Origin: Fen-1231 sp035286465
GTDB taxonomy: Bacteria; Gemmatimonadota; Gemmatimonadetes; Gemmatimonadales; Gemmatimonadaceae
Reading direction: 5' to 3'
Assembly (NCBI GenBank): GCA_035286465.1
Contig: DATEDF010000132.1
Location: 7,174-71,173, forward strand
DNA length: 64,000 bases
Part shown: piece after piece, positions 17,487 to 25,611 of the stretch
Numbering within the stretch: position 1 is the first letter of the stretch
How the letters are laid out: each line of letters begins with the position of its first letter
Position numbers and translations under genes: made by a program
The notes under the pieces: model-generated
Seen by the model: only the letters and a program-made list of their open reading frames with translations
Database searches by the model: none
What the model was told of the DNA's origin: nothing

Positions 17487-18116
17487 ATGCTTCGCATCGT
17501 GCGCGCCACCCTGTCTGTGCTCGCCGTCACCGTCGCTCTCGTCGCCGGGGCTCGCTCCCACGCGGTGGCGCAGCAGAATCCGGCCACGGTCGCGATCAGA
17601 CCCGGCGATCGCCTGCTCGTGAAGATCTGGCTCGATTCGAGCTACCTCGACACCGTGCGCGTGGACGAACAGGGCGCGGCCGTGCTGCCACGACTGGGCC
17701 GGGTTCCGTTCGCGGGAGTTGCCTTCGGCGCCGTGCCCGATTCCGTGCGCTCGGCGTACGCGCGCATTCTCCGCACCAAGTCCATCGAGGTCACTCCCCT
17801 CCGCCGCATCGGCGTCGTCGGCGCCGTCCGCCGCCCGGACGTCTATTATCTCGACCTCAACACCTCCGTGCGCGACGCCGTCGCGCTTGCCGGCGGCGTC
17901 ACCGAGATCGGCGACCCGCGCAACGTTTCGGTCATCCGGAACGGCAAGCCCGAACTCGTGAAGGACTGGGAGCGCAACGACAGCGTCGGCGGGCTGCTCT
18001 ACTCGGGCGACGAGATCGTCGTCGGCCGCCAGAGTTTCATCGAGCGCAACGCCATCGCGGTGGTCACGGCGATCAGCGTGTTTGCGTCCATCATCATCAC
18101 CCTCACGCGCAGGTGA
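17487..18116 (+). CDS. Small Wza-like polysaccharide export protein
   Basis: Outer-envelope export protein with the poly-export and SLBB folds in minimal form. After a signal peptide (about residues 1-29, ending near SHAVAQQ), AIRPGDRLLVKIWLD is the polysaccharide export signature, followed by one SLBB-like unit (VVGAVRRPDVYYLDLNTSVRDAVALAGG). A hydrophobic C-terminus (AIAVVTAISVFASIIITL) could be the helix that anchors or spans a membrane. At 209 residues it is about half the length of Wza. ATG 17487 gives the signal peptide directly. The stop overlaps the start of the Wzc-like gene. Confidence 0.8.
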   Translation: MLRIVRATLSVLAVTVALVAGARSHAVAQQNPATVAIRPGDRLLVKIWLDSSYLDTVRVDEQGAAVLPRLGRVPFAGVAFGAVPDSVRSAYARILRTKSIEVTPLRRIGVVGAVRRPDVYYLDLNTSVRDAVALAGGVTEIGDPRNVSVIRNGKPELVKDWERNDSVGGLLYSGDEIVVGRQSFIERNAIAVVTAISVFASIIITLTRR

Positions 18117-20011
18117 CCGCTCCCGCCGGACTGGATGCGAGGGGCGAATCCACCCTCGACCTCGCCGAGATCTGGCGCGCCGTGCGGCGCGGCTGGCGCC
18201 TGGTGCTCGGCTGGCTCGTCGCGGGGTTCGCGGTGGGCGGCGCAATCCTGCTCTGGTGGCCGAAATCGTTCGAGGGGCGCGCGAGCGTCCTCGTCCGCAG
18301 CCAGAACGACGGCGGCACGGGCGTCCTCTCGCGCATCGGCGTCCCCTCCGAAGTCACCGCCGGGCTCCTCGGCACCGCGGTCAAGTCGCCGCTGGAGACT
18401 GAGCTGCAGCTCCTGCAGAGCCGCTCCATCCTCGCCGAGGCCTCCGACTCGCTCGGGCTGCAAGTCCGCGTGCTCTCGCCCGCCGGGACGCCTTCCTCGC
18501 GTCTCGTGGCCCCCGCGCCGCACGCGGGATCGTTCCGTAAACAGCGCTACGCGTTCGAGAGGCAGGGTGAAGCGTTCAGGGTGCGTGGAGCCGGCGTGGA
18601 CACGACGGTCCGTGCAGGCGGCACCGTCAAGCTCCCCGTGGCCACCATCCGGCTGCGCGACTCGCTCCCGGCGACCTTCCGGCTGGAGATCGTGGATCGC
18701 GAGGACCTGCTCAAGCGCGTCGTCAAGCGGCTCGCCGTGCAGAAGGCGGGCGGGGAAGTCGCCGCGCTCGTCTTCCAGTGGCCGGATTCCGTCACCGCCG
18801 CGGCGCTCCCCAACACGCTCGTCGCGCTCTACCTCGCGCTCCGGAAGACGGTGGACAAGGGGATCAACCAGCGCCGCTTCGAGTTCCTCACGCTCCAGTC
18901 CGACTCGCTCGACCGGCAGCTCACGCAGGCCGGGCGCGCACTGCGCCGGCAACAGGAGGAGAGCGGCGTGCTCGACCCCGAGGTGAGCGGCCGGGCGCTC
19001 CTCGAGGCGCACTTCAAGCTGCGCGAGGCGCTCGAGTCCATCGTCGTCGAGCAGGTGGCCATCAACCAGCTCATCCCGCAGGTGGCGAGCGGCCGGCTCG
19101 ATGCGCGCCTGCTCGCGGCGTATCCCTCGTTCCTCAAGAGTCCGGGGATCAACGACCTCCTCTCCCAGCTCGCGCGGCTCGAGACGGAGCGCGTCGCGCT
19201 CCAGCAGCAGCGGACCGACGCGGAGCCAAGCGTGGCCGCGCGCGTCGAGGGGATCAGGGTGATCGAGGCGCAGCTCCTCCCGCTCGCGCGCACCTACGCG
19301 GCGTCGCTCGCGCGGCAGCGCGAGCAGCTCGAGCTCGTGCGCGACTCGCTCGACCGGCGGCTCGAGTCGCTGCCCGGCACGGCGGAGTCGTCCATCGCGC
19401 TCCAGCGCGATCTCAAGCGGCTCACGCAGACGTCGCTCGCGGTGCAGGCGCAGCGCGTGGAGGCGCGGCTCGCCGCGATCGGCGAGGGCGGGGAGGCGCG
19501 GCAGGTGGACGAGGCCGTGCCCGGCAAGAAGCCGGTGTTCCCGACGCGGGCGCTGGCGTTCGGCGTGGGAGGCGGCGCGGGCGTGGTGTTCGGCGTGATC
19601 GCGGCGCTGCTCTCGGCGTTCCTCGGGCGGTTCATCCGCACGCCCGACGACGCGGAGCGGGCGGCGGGCGTGGCGGCGACGTGGGCGCGGCCGCGCGCGG
19701 CGCTGCTGGTCTCGCGCGACCCGGGGGTCGAACGGGTGCTGGTCGCCCCGCTCGGCGCGGGCGCGAACGCGGCCGGAGTCGCGCAGCTCGTCGCGGAGAC
19801 GGAGGTCAGGCGTGAGCGGGGGTTGCCGGTGGCCGCCATCGGCCCGCTCGACTCCGTGGAGGCGGCTGCCGTGCTCGCGCCCACGCGTGCGGTGCTCTTC
19901 GCGGCGCGGGCGGGGCGGCTCGAGCGGCGCACGCTGGTGGACGCGGTGACGGCACTGCGTCGCGCCGGGATCCCCTGCGCGGGGGTGGCGCTGCACGACG
20001 AGCTGGCGTAG
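18113..20011 (+). CDS. Wzc-like chain-length protein with a degenerate kinase domain
   Basis: Inner-membrane polysaccharide co-polymerase of 632 residues. The N-terminal Wzz domain has a membrane helix (LVLGWLVAGFAVGGAILLWW) and a long periplasmic coiled coil with many ERxxL and QRxE repeats. The second helix lies near GVGGGAGVVFGVIAALLSAF. The C-terminal region has the length and order of a bacterial tyrosine kinase remnant: VLFAARAGRLERRTLVDAV and AGIPCAGVALHD resemble the strands after the Walker B site. However, no Walker A (GxxxxGKT/S) and no tyrosine-rich tail are visible, so kinase activity is unlikely. GTG 18113 overlaps the export-gene stop by four bases. Confidence 0.8.
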   Translation: MTAPAGLDARGESTLDLAEIWRAVRRGWRLVLGWLVAGFAVGGAILLWWPKSFEGRASVLVRSQNDGGTGVLSRIGVPSEVTAGLLGTAVKSPLETELQLLQSRSILAEASDSLGLQVRVLSPAGTPSSRLVAPAPHAGSFRKQRYAFERQGEAFRVRGAGVDTTVRAGGTVKLPVATIRLRDSLPATFRLEIVDREDLLKRVVKRLAVQKAGGEVAALVFQWPDSVTAAALPNTLVALYLALRKTVDKGINQRRFEFLTLQSDSLDRQLTQAGRALRRQQEESGVLDPEVSGRALLEAHFKLREALESIVVEQVAINQLIPQVASGRLDARLLAAYPSFLKSPGINDLLSQLARLETERVALQQQRTDAEPSVAARVEGIRVIEAQLLPLARTYAASLARQREQLELVRDSLDRRLESLPGTAESSIALQRDLKRLTQTSLAVQAQRVEARLAAIGEGGEARQVDEAVPGKKPVFPTRALAFGVGGGAGVVFGVIAALLSAFLGRFIRTPDDAERAAGVAATWARPRAALLVSRDPGVERVLVAPLGAGANAAGVAQLVAETEVRRERGLPVAAIGPLDSVEAAAVLAPTRAVLFAARAGRLERRTLVDAVTALRRAGIPCAGVALHDELA

Positions 20012-20019
20012 CGCCACGG

Positions 20020-20053
20020 TTGCGGACCCGCCACGGGTAATGTAATGTATTAC
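20020..20053 (+). promoter_or_regulatory. Likely promoter/operator of the BrnT/BrnA-like pair
   Basis: TTGCGG (20020-20025) and TAATGT (20043-20048) are separated by 17 bp, a plausible sigma-70-type pair. The -10 lies inside an inverted repeat with arms GTAAT (20042-20046) and ATTAC (20049-20053). An operator in this place suits autorepression by the antitoxin, as known for brnTA. The site stands out as an AT-rich spot in very GC-rich DNA. Confidence 0.5.
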
Positions 20054-20066
20054 TTGGCGACCCCCG

Positions 20067-20342
20067 ATGCGCATCGGTGATTTCGAGTGGGACGAGGGCA
20101 ACGTCGTGCATCTCGCGCTTGGTCACGGCATCGAGGTGCAGGAGACCGAAGAAGTGTTCGCGATCGCGCCGTTTTTCAGAAGGACCCGCCTGGGCCACTA
20201 CGCGGCGTTCGGCCGGACGCAAGCGGGCCGGCTTCTCGTCATCGTCTTCGAGACGAAGTCGGCCGGGACGGTTCGCCCGATTACGGGGTGGGACATGGAC
20301 ATCGCGGAACGTCGGTATTACCAGCGGCATCGGAAGGGCTGA
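20067..20342 (+). CDS. brnT: BrnT-family toxin
   Basis: Ribonuclease toxin of a type II toxin-antitoxin system with a RelE-like fold. The 91-residue protein has the family pattern FEWDEGNVVHLALGHGI near the N-terminus, matching the FEWDxxKxxxNxxKHGV element, then a YAAFGRTQAGRLLVIVF strand pair, and an arginine-rich C-terminal helix (MDIAERRYYQRH). The toxin gene lies upstream of the antitoxin, as is usual for brnTA. It interrupts the polysaccharide locus between the Wzc-like and ligase genes. The histidine in LGHGI is kept; I cannot judge activity. Confidence 0.8.
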   Translation: MRIGDFEWDEGNVVHLALGHGIEVQETEEVFAIAPFFRRTRLGHYAAFGRTQAGRLLVIVFETKSAGTVRPITGWDMDIAERRYYQRHRKG

Positions 20343-20345
20343 GAC

Positions 20346-20657
20346 ATGGCGAGAGCACCCGGCAAGGTGAAGGAGTCGGCGGCGCACTACTACGATCGGC
20401 GGGGGATTCTCGGAGAACTCGCCGAGGGTGGAGCGGCGTTTGCCCTGGACGAGGAGCTGCGCGACCAGATTCTGAGGGGGAAGAGAACACGGCGCCTCGA
20501 GAACATCTCGATCAAGCTCGATCCGGCGCAGGTTCAGGCGGTGCGCAAGATCGCGACGATGAAGGCGATTCCCTACCAGACCCTGATCCGGCAGTGGCTG
20601 GCGGAGGCACTGAGGCGAGAGCTCCGGCTGGACGAGCGTCGAAGACGCGTGCGCTGA
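20346..20657 (+). CDS. BrnA/CopG-like antitoxin
   Basis: Partner of the BrnT-like toxin, separated from it by three bases. The C-terminal half shows NISIKLDPAQVQAVRKIA followed by PYQTLIRQWLAEALRREL, a ribbon-helix-helix DNA-binding pattern with the beta strand ISIKL and two helices. The N-terminal half (about residues 1-50) would be the toxin-binding part. Length is 103 residues, within the antitoxin range. It probably represses its own operon through the inverted repeat upstream of brnT. Confidence 0.75.
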   Translation: MARAPGKVKESAAHYYDRRGILGELAEGGAAFALDEELRDQILRGKRTRRLENISIKLDPAQVQAVRKIATMKAIPYQTLIRQWLAEALRRELRLDERRRRVR

Positions 20658-20691
20658 GGCGGACCAGGCCCGAGGATCACGAGGCTCCACG

Positions 20692-21990
20692 ATGACCGCG
20701 CGCGCGCTGCAGCTCGCCCTGCTCCTGCTCGCCGTCGGCAACCTCGGGCGCATTCCGGTGCTCGAGAGCGCCGGCAAGCAGGCGCCGCTGTTGATCAACG
20801 ACTTCGTGGTGATCGCGGTGCTCGGTGTCGCCGCCGTGGAGGCGATGCGCCGGCGCGCGCTCCGGCTCGACTGGCCGGGCGGACTCGCGGCGCTCTTCGC
20901 GGCCGTCGGCGCGATCTCGGCCGTGCTCGCGCTCCCGCGCTTCGGACTCTCGGGGTTCGAGCTGGCGTTCTCGCTCGCGTACCTCGCGCGGTGGCTCGCG
21001 TACTTCGGGCTCTACGTGGTGGCGCTCAACCTGCTCACGCGGCGCGACGTGCCGGGGATTCTCGCGGCGTTCGACACGGGCGTGCTCCTCTTCGCCCTGT
21101 TCGGGATCATCCAGGCCGCGTTCCTCCCCGGCTTCGCGCAGCTCGTCTACCCCGAGTCGGTGGCGTACGCCGACTGGGACCCGCAGGGACACCGGCTCGT
21201 TTCCACCTTTCTCGATCCGAACTACGCGGGCGCGCTCCTCGTGATCGCGCTGCTCGTGGCCGCGGGACGGATCGCGGCGGGCGAGCGTGTGCCGGCGTGG
21301 CGCGTGGCGGTAATGCTCACGGCGCTCCTGCTCACGCTCTCGCGCAGCTCGTTCCTCGCGCTCGCCGTTGGATTGCTCGTGGTGCTCCTCGTGCGCGGGC
21401 TCTCGACGCGTGCGCTCAAGATCGCGGCGCTCCTCGCGCTGCTGGTCACTCCCGCGATCCCGCGCCTGCTGACCTTCGCCGACGCGTTCAACAAGCTGAG
21501 CGTGGACGCCTCGGCGCTCGCGCGGCTCGTGGCGTGGGGGCGCGCGCTCCGCGTGTTCGCCGACAACGCACTGCTCGGCGTGGGGTTCAACACGTACGGG
21601 TACGTGGGGCGGTTCTACGGATTCGACACGAGCAACGCCTCGGCCTTCGCACTCGATGGCGGCGTGCTGTTCATCGCGGTGATGACGGGGATGGTCGGGG
21701 CCGCCCTCTACGTGGGGCTCCTGGCGCTCGTCGTCCTGCGCTGCCGGCGTGTGTGGCGGGATGCGGGTGCGGGGGCGCAGGAACGCGGGGTCGCCGTCGG
21801 TGTCGCGGCGGTCACCGTGGCGATGGTGGTACATTCGCTGTTCGTGAATTCGTTGCTGCTGCCCTTTCTGATGGAGCCGCTCTGGATTCTCTGGGCGGTG
21901 CCGTTCGTCGTACGAAAACGTGAACGGGCTACCGTCTACCGTGTACCGTCTACGGTGGTTCGAGTGGTTTCCTTTCCCGCCCCGGCGTGA
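20692..21990 (+). CDS. O-antigen ligase/polymerase family membrane protein (Wzy_C type)
   Basis: Polytopic inner-membrane protein of 432 residues with about ten to twelve hydrophobic segments. Family-typical elements are HRLVSTFLDPNYAG (the FxxPN.xG motif), LTLSRSSFLALAVGLLVV, and LLGVGFNTYGY in the large periplasmic loop. It either polymerises or ligates glycan units in the second polysaccharide locus. The last 20 or so residues are encoded by a short tandem-repeat sequence (21919-21953) that also occurs near 49100, so the natural C-terminus seems altered. The stop overlaps the next start (GTGA). Confidence 0.8.
   Translation: MTARALQLALLLLAVGNLGRIPVLESAGKQAPLLINDFVVIAVLGVAAVEAMRRRALRLDWPGGLAALFAAVGAISAVLALPRFGLSGFELAFSLAYLARWLAYFGLYVVALNLLTRRDVPGILAAFDTGVLLFALFGIIQAAFLPGFAQLVYPESVAYADWDPQGHRLVSTFLDPNYAGALLVIALLVAAGRIAAGERVPAWRVAVMLTALLLTLSRSSFLALAVGLLVVLLVRGLSTRALKIAALLALLVTPAIPRLLTFADAFNKLSVDASALARLVAWGRALRVFADNALLGVGFNTYGYVGRFYGFDTSNASAFALDGGVLFIAVMTGMVGAALYVGLLALVVLRCRRVWRDAGAGAQERGVAVGVAAVTVAMVVHSLFVNSLLLPFLMEPLWILWAVPFVVRKRERATVYRVPSTVVRVVSFPAPA
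21919..21953. repeat. Heptad repeat embedded in the ligase gene
   Basis: On the minus strand this reads as copies of the 7-mer GTAGACG with variations, ending in CCGTTCACG. The same unit and the same end occur at 49097-49124. Here it forms the 3' coding end of the ligase gene. Confidence 0.6.
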
Positions 21991-23147
21991 CGAAGGGCGC
22001 GCCGACGCTCGCCGTGGATGCGCGGGCCCTGTGGGGGTCGGGAATCGGGCGGTACACCCGGGAGGTCGTGGCGCGACTCGTCGCGCGCGGGAACTTCGCG
22101 ACGATCAAGCTGGTGGGGGCGCGGCACGAGCTGGAGCCGTTCGTCGCGTCGCTCGCGGTGTGCTCGTCGCCTTCGGCGGGCGCGCCGGGTGCCGCAGTCG
22201 AGATCGTGCCGATTCGCGGGGGCCGGTACTCCGCGGTGGCGCAGGCCGAGTGGGCACGGATCACGGCGCGGCGGCGTCTCGCGGACGTCGTGCTCTTTCC
22301 GCACTGGGACGCGCCCGTCGTTCGGATGCCGGCGCGCAGTGTCGTGACGATCCACGACCTGATCCTCCTCCGCGTGGCGCGCGCGACGTCGTCCGCGCGG
22401 CGCGCCGTGGCGGCGGTGATGCTCCGGCGCGCGGTGAAGGGCGCCTCGCGGCTCATCGCCGACTCGAGCTTCACGCGCGACGACCTCCTCTCTTCGTTTC
22501 CGGACTCCGTCGGTCGGGTGCATGTGGTGCCGCTCGGGGTCGCCGACGCGTTCTCGCGGCCCGCGCCGGCGGCCGCCGCGTTGCCTCACGGCGTGCGGCC
22601 GCCCTACCTGCTCTGCGTCGCGAACCGGAAGCCGCACAAGAACCTCGAGGCGGCGGTGGAAGTGCTCGCGCGGCTCGCGCGGCTCGGCGGCGCGCACGCG
22701 ACGCTGCGGCTCGCCGTCGCGGGCGAGCGCTTCCCGCATTGGCGACGCACGCTTGCGCGCGCGCGCGAACTCGGCGTCGCGGAGCGGATCGTGGACCTCG
22801 ATCCGCTCACCGACGACCAGCTCCACGCGCTCTACGCGCACGCGCGCGCGTACCTGCACCCGTCGCGCTACGAAGGGTTCGGATTGCCGATTCTCGAGGC
22901 GATGGCGAGCGGCGCGCCGGTGGTCGCGTCGAACGCCACCTCGATTCCCGAGGTCGCGGGCGCCGCCGCCCTCCTCTTCGCCCCGGACGACCTCGAGGGG
23001 ATGACCGCGGCGGTGGCGCGCCTGCTCGACGACCTCGACTTCCGCGATCGGACGGTGGCGCTCGGGAGGCGCCGCGCGCAGGAGTTCACGTGGAGCCGGA
23101 CCGCCGAGGCCACCGAGCGCGTGCTGCTCGAGGTGGCGGCCTCGTGA
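21987..23147 (+). CDS. Family 4/1 glycosyltransferase
   Basis: GT-B fold transferase of 386 residues. The N-terminal domain carries ALWGSGIGRYTREVVARL, the usual glycine-rich acceptor loop, and VVTIHDLI. The C-terminal domain has YLLCVANRKPHKNLEAAVEV and HPSRYEGFGLPILEAMASGAP, with the EGFGLP...E motif of retaining family 4 enzymes. The GTG start overlaps the ligase stop by four bases, and the stop overlaps the next glycosyltransferase in the same way, so the block from 20692 to 27017 is a tight operon. Confidence 0.88.
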   Translation: MTKGAPTLAVDARALWGSGIGRYTREVVARLVARGNFATIKLVGARHELEPFVASLAVCSSPSAGAPGAAVEIVPIRGGRYSAVAQAEWARITARRRLADVVLFPHWDAPVVRMPARSVVTIHDLILLRVARATSSARRAVAAVMLRRAVKGASRLIADSSFTRDDLLSSFPDSVGRVHVVPLGVADAFSRPAPAAAALPHGVRPPYLLCVANRKPHKNLEAAVEVLARLARLGGAHATLRLAVAGERFPHWRRTLARARELGVAERIVDLDPLTDDQLHALYAHARAYLHPSRYEGFGLPILEAMASGAPVVASNATSIPEVAGAAALLFAPDDLEGMTAAVARLLDDLDFRDRTVALGRRRAQEFTWSRTAEATERVLLEVAAS

Positions 23148-24019
23148 GCGCGCCCCGGGTCATCGCCGTGGTGCTCAACTGGTGCGACGAGCCGGACACG
23201 GCCGCGTGCCTCGCCTCCCTCGCCATCCAGGACTATCCGGCGCTCGACGTGCTCGTGGTGGACAACGCGAGTCCCGACGAGAGCGGCGCGCGGCTCCGCG
23301 CCCGCTACCCGGACCTGCTCCACGACCGCACGGAGACGAACGTCGGCTATGCGGGCGGCAACAACCGCGGCATCGCGCGCGCGCTCGCCGAGGGCGCCGA
23401 GTACGTGCTGGTGATCAACAACGACACGACGCTCGAGCCGGGCGCGGTGCGCGAGATGGCGCGCGCGGCGGCGACGCACGAGAAGGTCGGCGCGATCGGC
23501 CCGAAGATCGTGCGCGCGGACGCGCCGGAAGTGCTCTGGTTCGCCGGCGGCACGTTCGACCGCCGGCGCGCGATCGGCCGGCACGTCGGCGAAGGAGACC
23601 GTGACGGCAACCCCGGGGAGCACGAGGTGCGCGAGGTGGACTTCCTCACGGGGTGCTGCCTCTTCATCCCCGCCCCGGCACTGCGGGCAGTCGGCCCGTT
23701 TCGCGCCGATTTCTTCGCGTACGTCGAGGACGTCGAGTTCTGCGTCCGGCTCCGGGCGGCCGGCTTCCGGCTGCTGTACGCCCCCGCCGCTCGCATCCGG
23801 CACAACGTTCCGCCGCGCGGTACGCCGCCTTCGCCACTCCAGATCCGTCTTCGGGATCGCAATCGGCGACGGCTGGTGAGACTGCACTACTCGCTCGGAG
23901 ATCGCCTGCGGTTCTCGGCGTGGTTCTATCCGACTCGCGTCGTGCTGATCGTGCAGCAGTTGCTGTCAGGCGATCTCGCCCGGGCCCGGAGCGCGTGGCA
24001 AGGGATGACCGAGTGGTGA
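23144..24019 (+). CDS. Family 2 glycosyltransferase (rhamnosyltransferase-like)
   Basis: GT-A enzyme of 291 residues. Motifs in order: VVLNWCDEPDTAACLASL, LVVDNASPDESG (nucleotide-binding Asp), NVGYAGGNNRGI, VINNDTTLEPGA (metal-binding acidic region), and FFAYVEDVEFCVRLRAAGF, the ED-containing acceptor motif. This order is typical of the WbbL-like group. The GTG start at 23144 is set by the four-base overlap with the upstream gene. Confidence 0.88.
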   Translation: MSAPRVIAVVLNWCDEPDTAACLASLAIQDYPALDVLVVDNASPDESGARLRARYPDLLHDRTETNVGYAGGNNRGIARALAEGAEYVLVINNDTTLEPGAVREMARAAATHEKVGAIGPKIVRADAPEVLWFAGGTFDRRRAIGRHVGEGDRDGNPGEHEVREVDFLTGCCLFIPAPALRAVGPFRADFFAYVEDVEFCVRLRAAGFRLLYAPAARIRHNVPPRGTPPSPLQIRLRDRNRRRLVRLHYSLGDRLRFSAWFYPTRVVLIVQQLLSGDLARARSAWQGMTEW

Positions 24020-25611
24020 AACGCGTCTGTGTGTCCTGCGTGCTTTGCGGCCTTTTCGGCGGGCTTGCCCTCGTCGCCGCGTGCGAGCCGTGCGCGGGAC
24101 TCGCGAGCTGCACAGGCACGCCGCAAGTGAGTGCGGGCGGGCAGGTGATTGACTACGCGACGGGGAAGCCCGTGCCCGGCGCGACGCTCGAGTTCACGCC
24201 GGCGCCGGGCTCCGTGCCGCCGGGCGCGCTGCCGGGCGTGCTGCAGGCGACGACGGACGCGCTCGGGCGTTTTCACCTGAGCGGCGAGGTGAGCGCGGAG
24301 GGCGACGTCACGGGCACGCTGCGGGTGGTGGCTCCGGGCTTCAGCCAGGGGTACACGTCACCAGCGCTTACACTTCGCTCTTCGCGCGTTGCGGGCGAAG
24401 GGCTCGACCTCGGGCGCGTGCTCGCGCAGCCGTACTTCGCGTTCCTGGGCGAGGTGAAGCTCCGGCGCACGGGCGCGGCGGCGGTGGCGACGGTGCGGAT
24501 CGTGCGCACCGGAGGCGCGTCGCTCTCACAGAACGACATCACCGTCCAGACCGACACGCTCGGGCGGTTCTATCTCGAGCGCCCCGCGAGCGACGCGTCG
24601 GCCGTGATCGCCAGCGTCACGCTCACGTCGCCGGGACAGCCGAGGCCGTTCACCTATGCGAACGCGGCGCTCCCGGTGATCTGGCGCGACAGGGTCCCGG
24701 CGGTGGACCGGGTCTTCTCGCTCGGGATCTCGCTCGCGTACGCGATCCAGGCGGTGCACCGCGGGTTGGACCGCGGCGTGCCGGGGGTGCAGTTCACGTG
24801 GACGCGCACGGGCGGGATCGCGACGACGCCGGCATCGCTCGCCGGCGTCTCGAACGAGATCGGGCTCTTCTCGCTCGCCACGGAGCCCGCCGGCGACGGC
24901 GTGGTCACCGGGGACATCGTGATGACGCCGCCGGCGCCGTTCGCGCCGCAGCGCTTTCCCGGGGTCCAGCTCCAGACGTTCGACACCGACGAGATCCGGC
25001 TGCTCGCGAGCCCGCGCTTCGGGCCGGCGGCGCGCTACGCGGGGGAGCTGTTCAACCGCGCGACGGGCGCGCTGCAGCCGGGCGTCGGCGTCGAGTTCCG
25101 TCCCACGGGCGGCGTCGCCGCGCTCGCGCGCACGGGCACGAGCAACGCGGCCGGGCGCTTCCTGATCGCGCCGTATACGGACCAGGCGGGGGAGATCACG
25201 GGCGACCTCCACGTGAGCTACCTCCCGCCGCGCGAGCCGGAGGTGATCCGCGGCGTGCGGCTGCAGACGTTCGAGGACGACTCGCTCCGCTACCTCCAGC
25301 GCTGGGGAGTGGGGCCGAGCCTGCTCTACGTGGGCGAGCTGCGGCGCGACGACACGAACGAGGCGATCGTGGGCGCGCAGGTGACGTTCACGCGCACCGG
25401 CGGTCTCGCGTGCGCGCCGTCGGTGCTGAGCTCGGTCTCGATCGCGGGCGGGCGGTTCAGTCTGAACCTCGCGCCCGCGACGGACGGCGAGGTGCAGGGG
25501 ACGCTCGCGGTGCACGCGCCGCCGCTCCGCGACACGACGATCGCGATCACGCTGCCCACCTTTCTCTCGGACTCCGTGCGGCTGCGCGCTGTCTGGCGCA
25601 TCAGGCCGTGA
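24016..25611 (+). CDS. Lipoprotein with five tandem carboxypeptidase-regulatory-like beta-sandwich repeats
   Basis: Exported lipoprotein of 531 residues. The signal peptide ends in LALVAAC with lipid-bearing C23. The rest consists of five repeats of about 95 residues, starting near residues 38, 139, 239, 334 and 430. Each has a VxFxRTGG-like strand, a central GRF.L segment and a DGEV.G.L.V strand. The pattern resembles carboxypeptidase D regulatory-like beta-sandwiches. No catalytic motif is seen. It lies between a glycosyltransferase and the flippase with four-base overlaps on both sides, which suggests a periplasmic or surface role in assembly or glycan binding. The exact function is unknown. 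Confidence 0.65.
   Translation: MKRVCVSCVLCGLFGGLALVAACEPCAGLASCTGTPQVSAGGQVIDYATGKPVPGATLEFTPAPGSVPPGALPGVLQATTDALGRFHLSGEVSAEGDVTGTLRVVAPGFSQGYTSPALTLRSSRVAGEGLDLGRVLAQPYFAFLGEVKLRRTGAAAVATVRIVRTGGASLSQNDITVQTDTLGRFYLERPASDASAVIASVTLTSPGQPRPFTYANAALPVIWRDRVPAVDRVFSLGISLAYAIQAVHRGLDRGVPGVQFTWTRTGGIATTPASLAGVSNEIGLFSLATEPAGDGVVTGDIVMTPPAPFAPQRFPGVQLQTFDTDEIRLLASPRFGPAARYAGELFNRATGALQPGVGVEFRPTGGVAALARTGTSNAAGRFLIAPYTDQAGEITGDLHVSYLPPREPEVIRGVRLQTFEDDSLRYLQRWGVGPSLLYVGELRRDDTNEAIVGAQVTFTRTGGLACAPSVLSSVSIAGGRFSLNLAPATDGEVQGTLAVHAPPLRDTTIAITLPTFLSDSVRLRAVWRIRP

Noticed and set aside
18113..20011. Calling this protein an active tyrosine kinase (Wzc)
   Set aside because: No Walker A motif and no Tyr-rich tail are present, so only the chain-length role is supported.
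17999..20101. 700-codon minus-strand open frame opposite the Wzc-like gene
   Set aside because: It is rich in R, H, E and P with no domain, a typical antisense shadow of a high-GC gene. The + strand frame has clear Wzz features.
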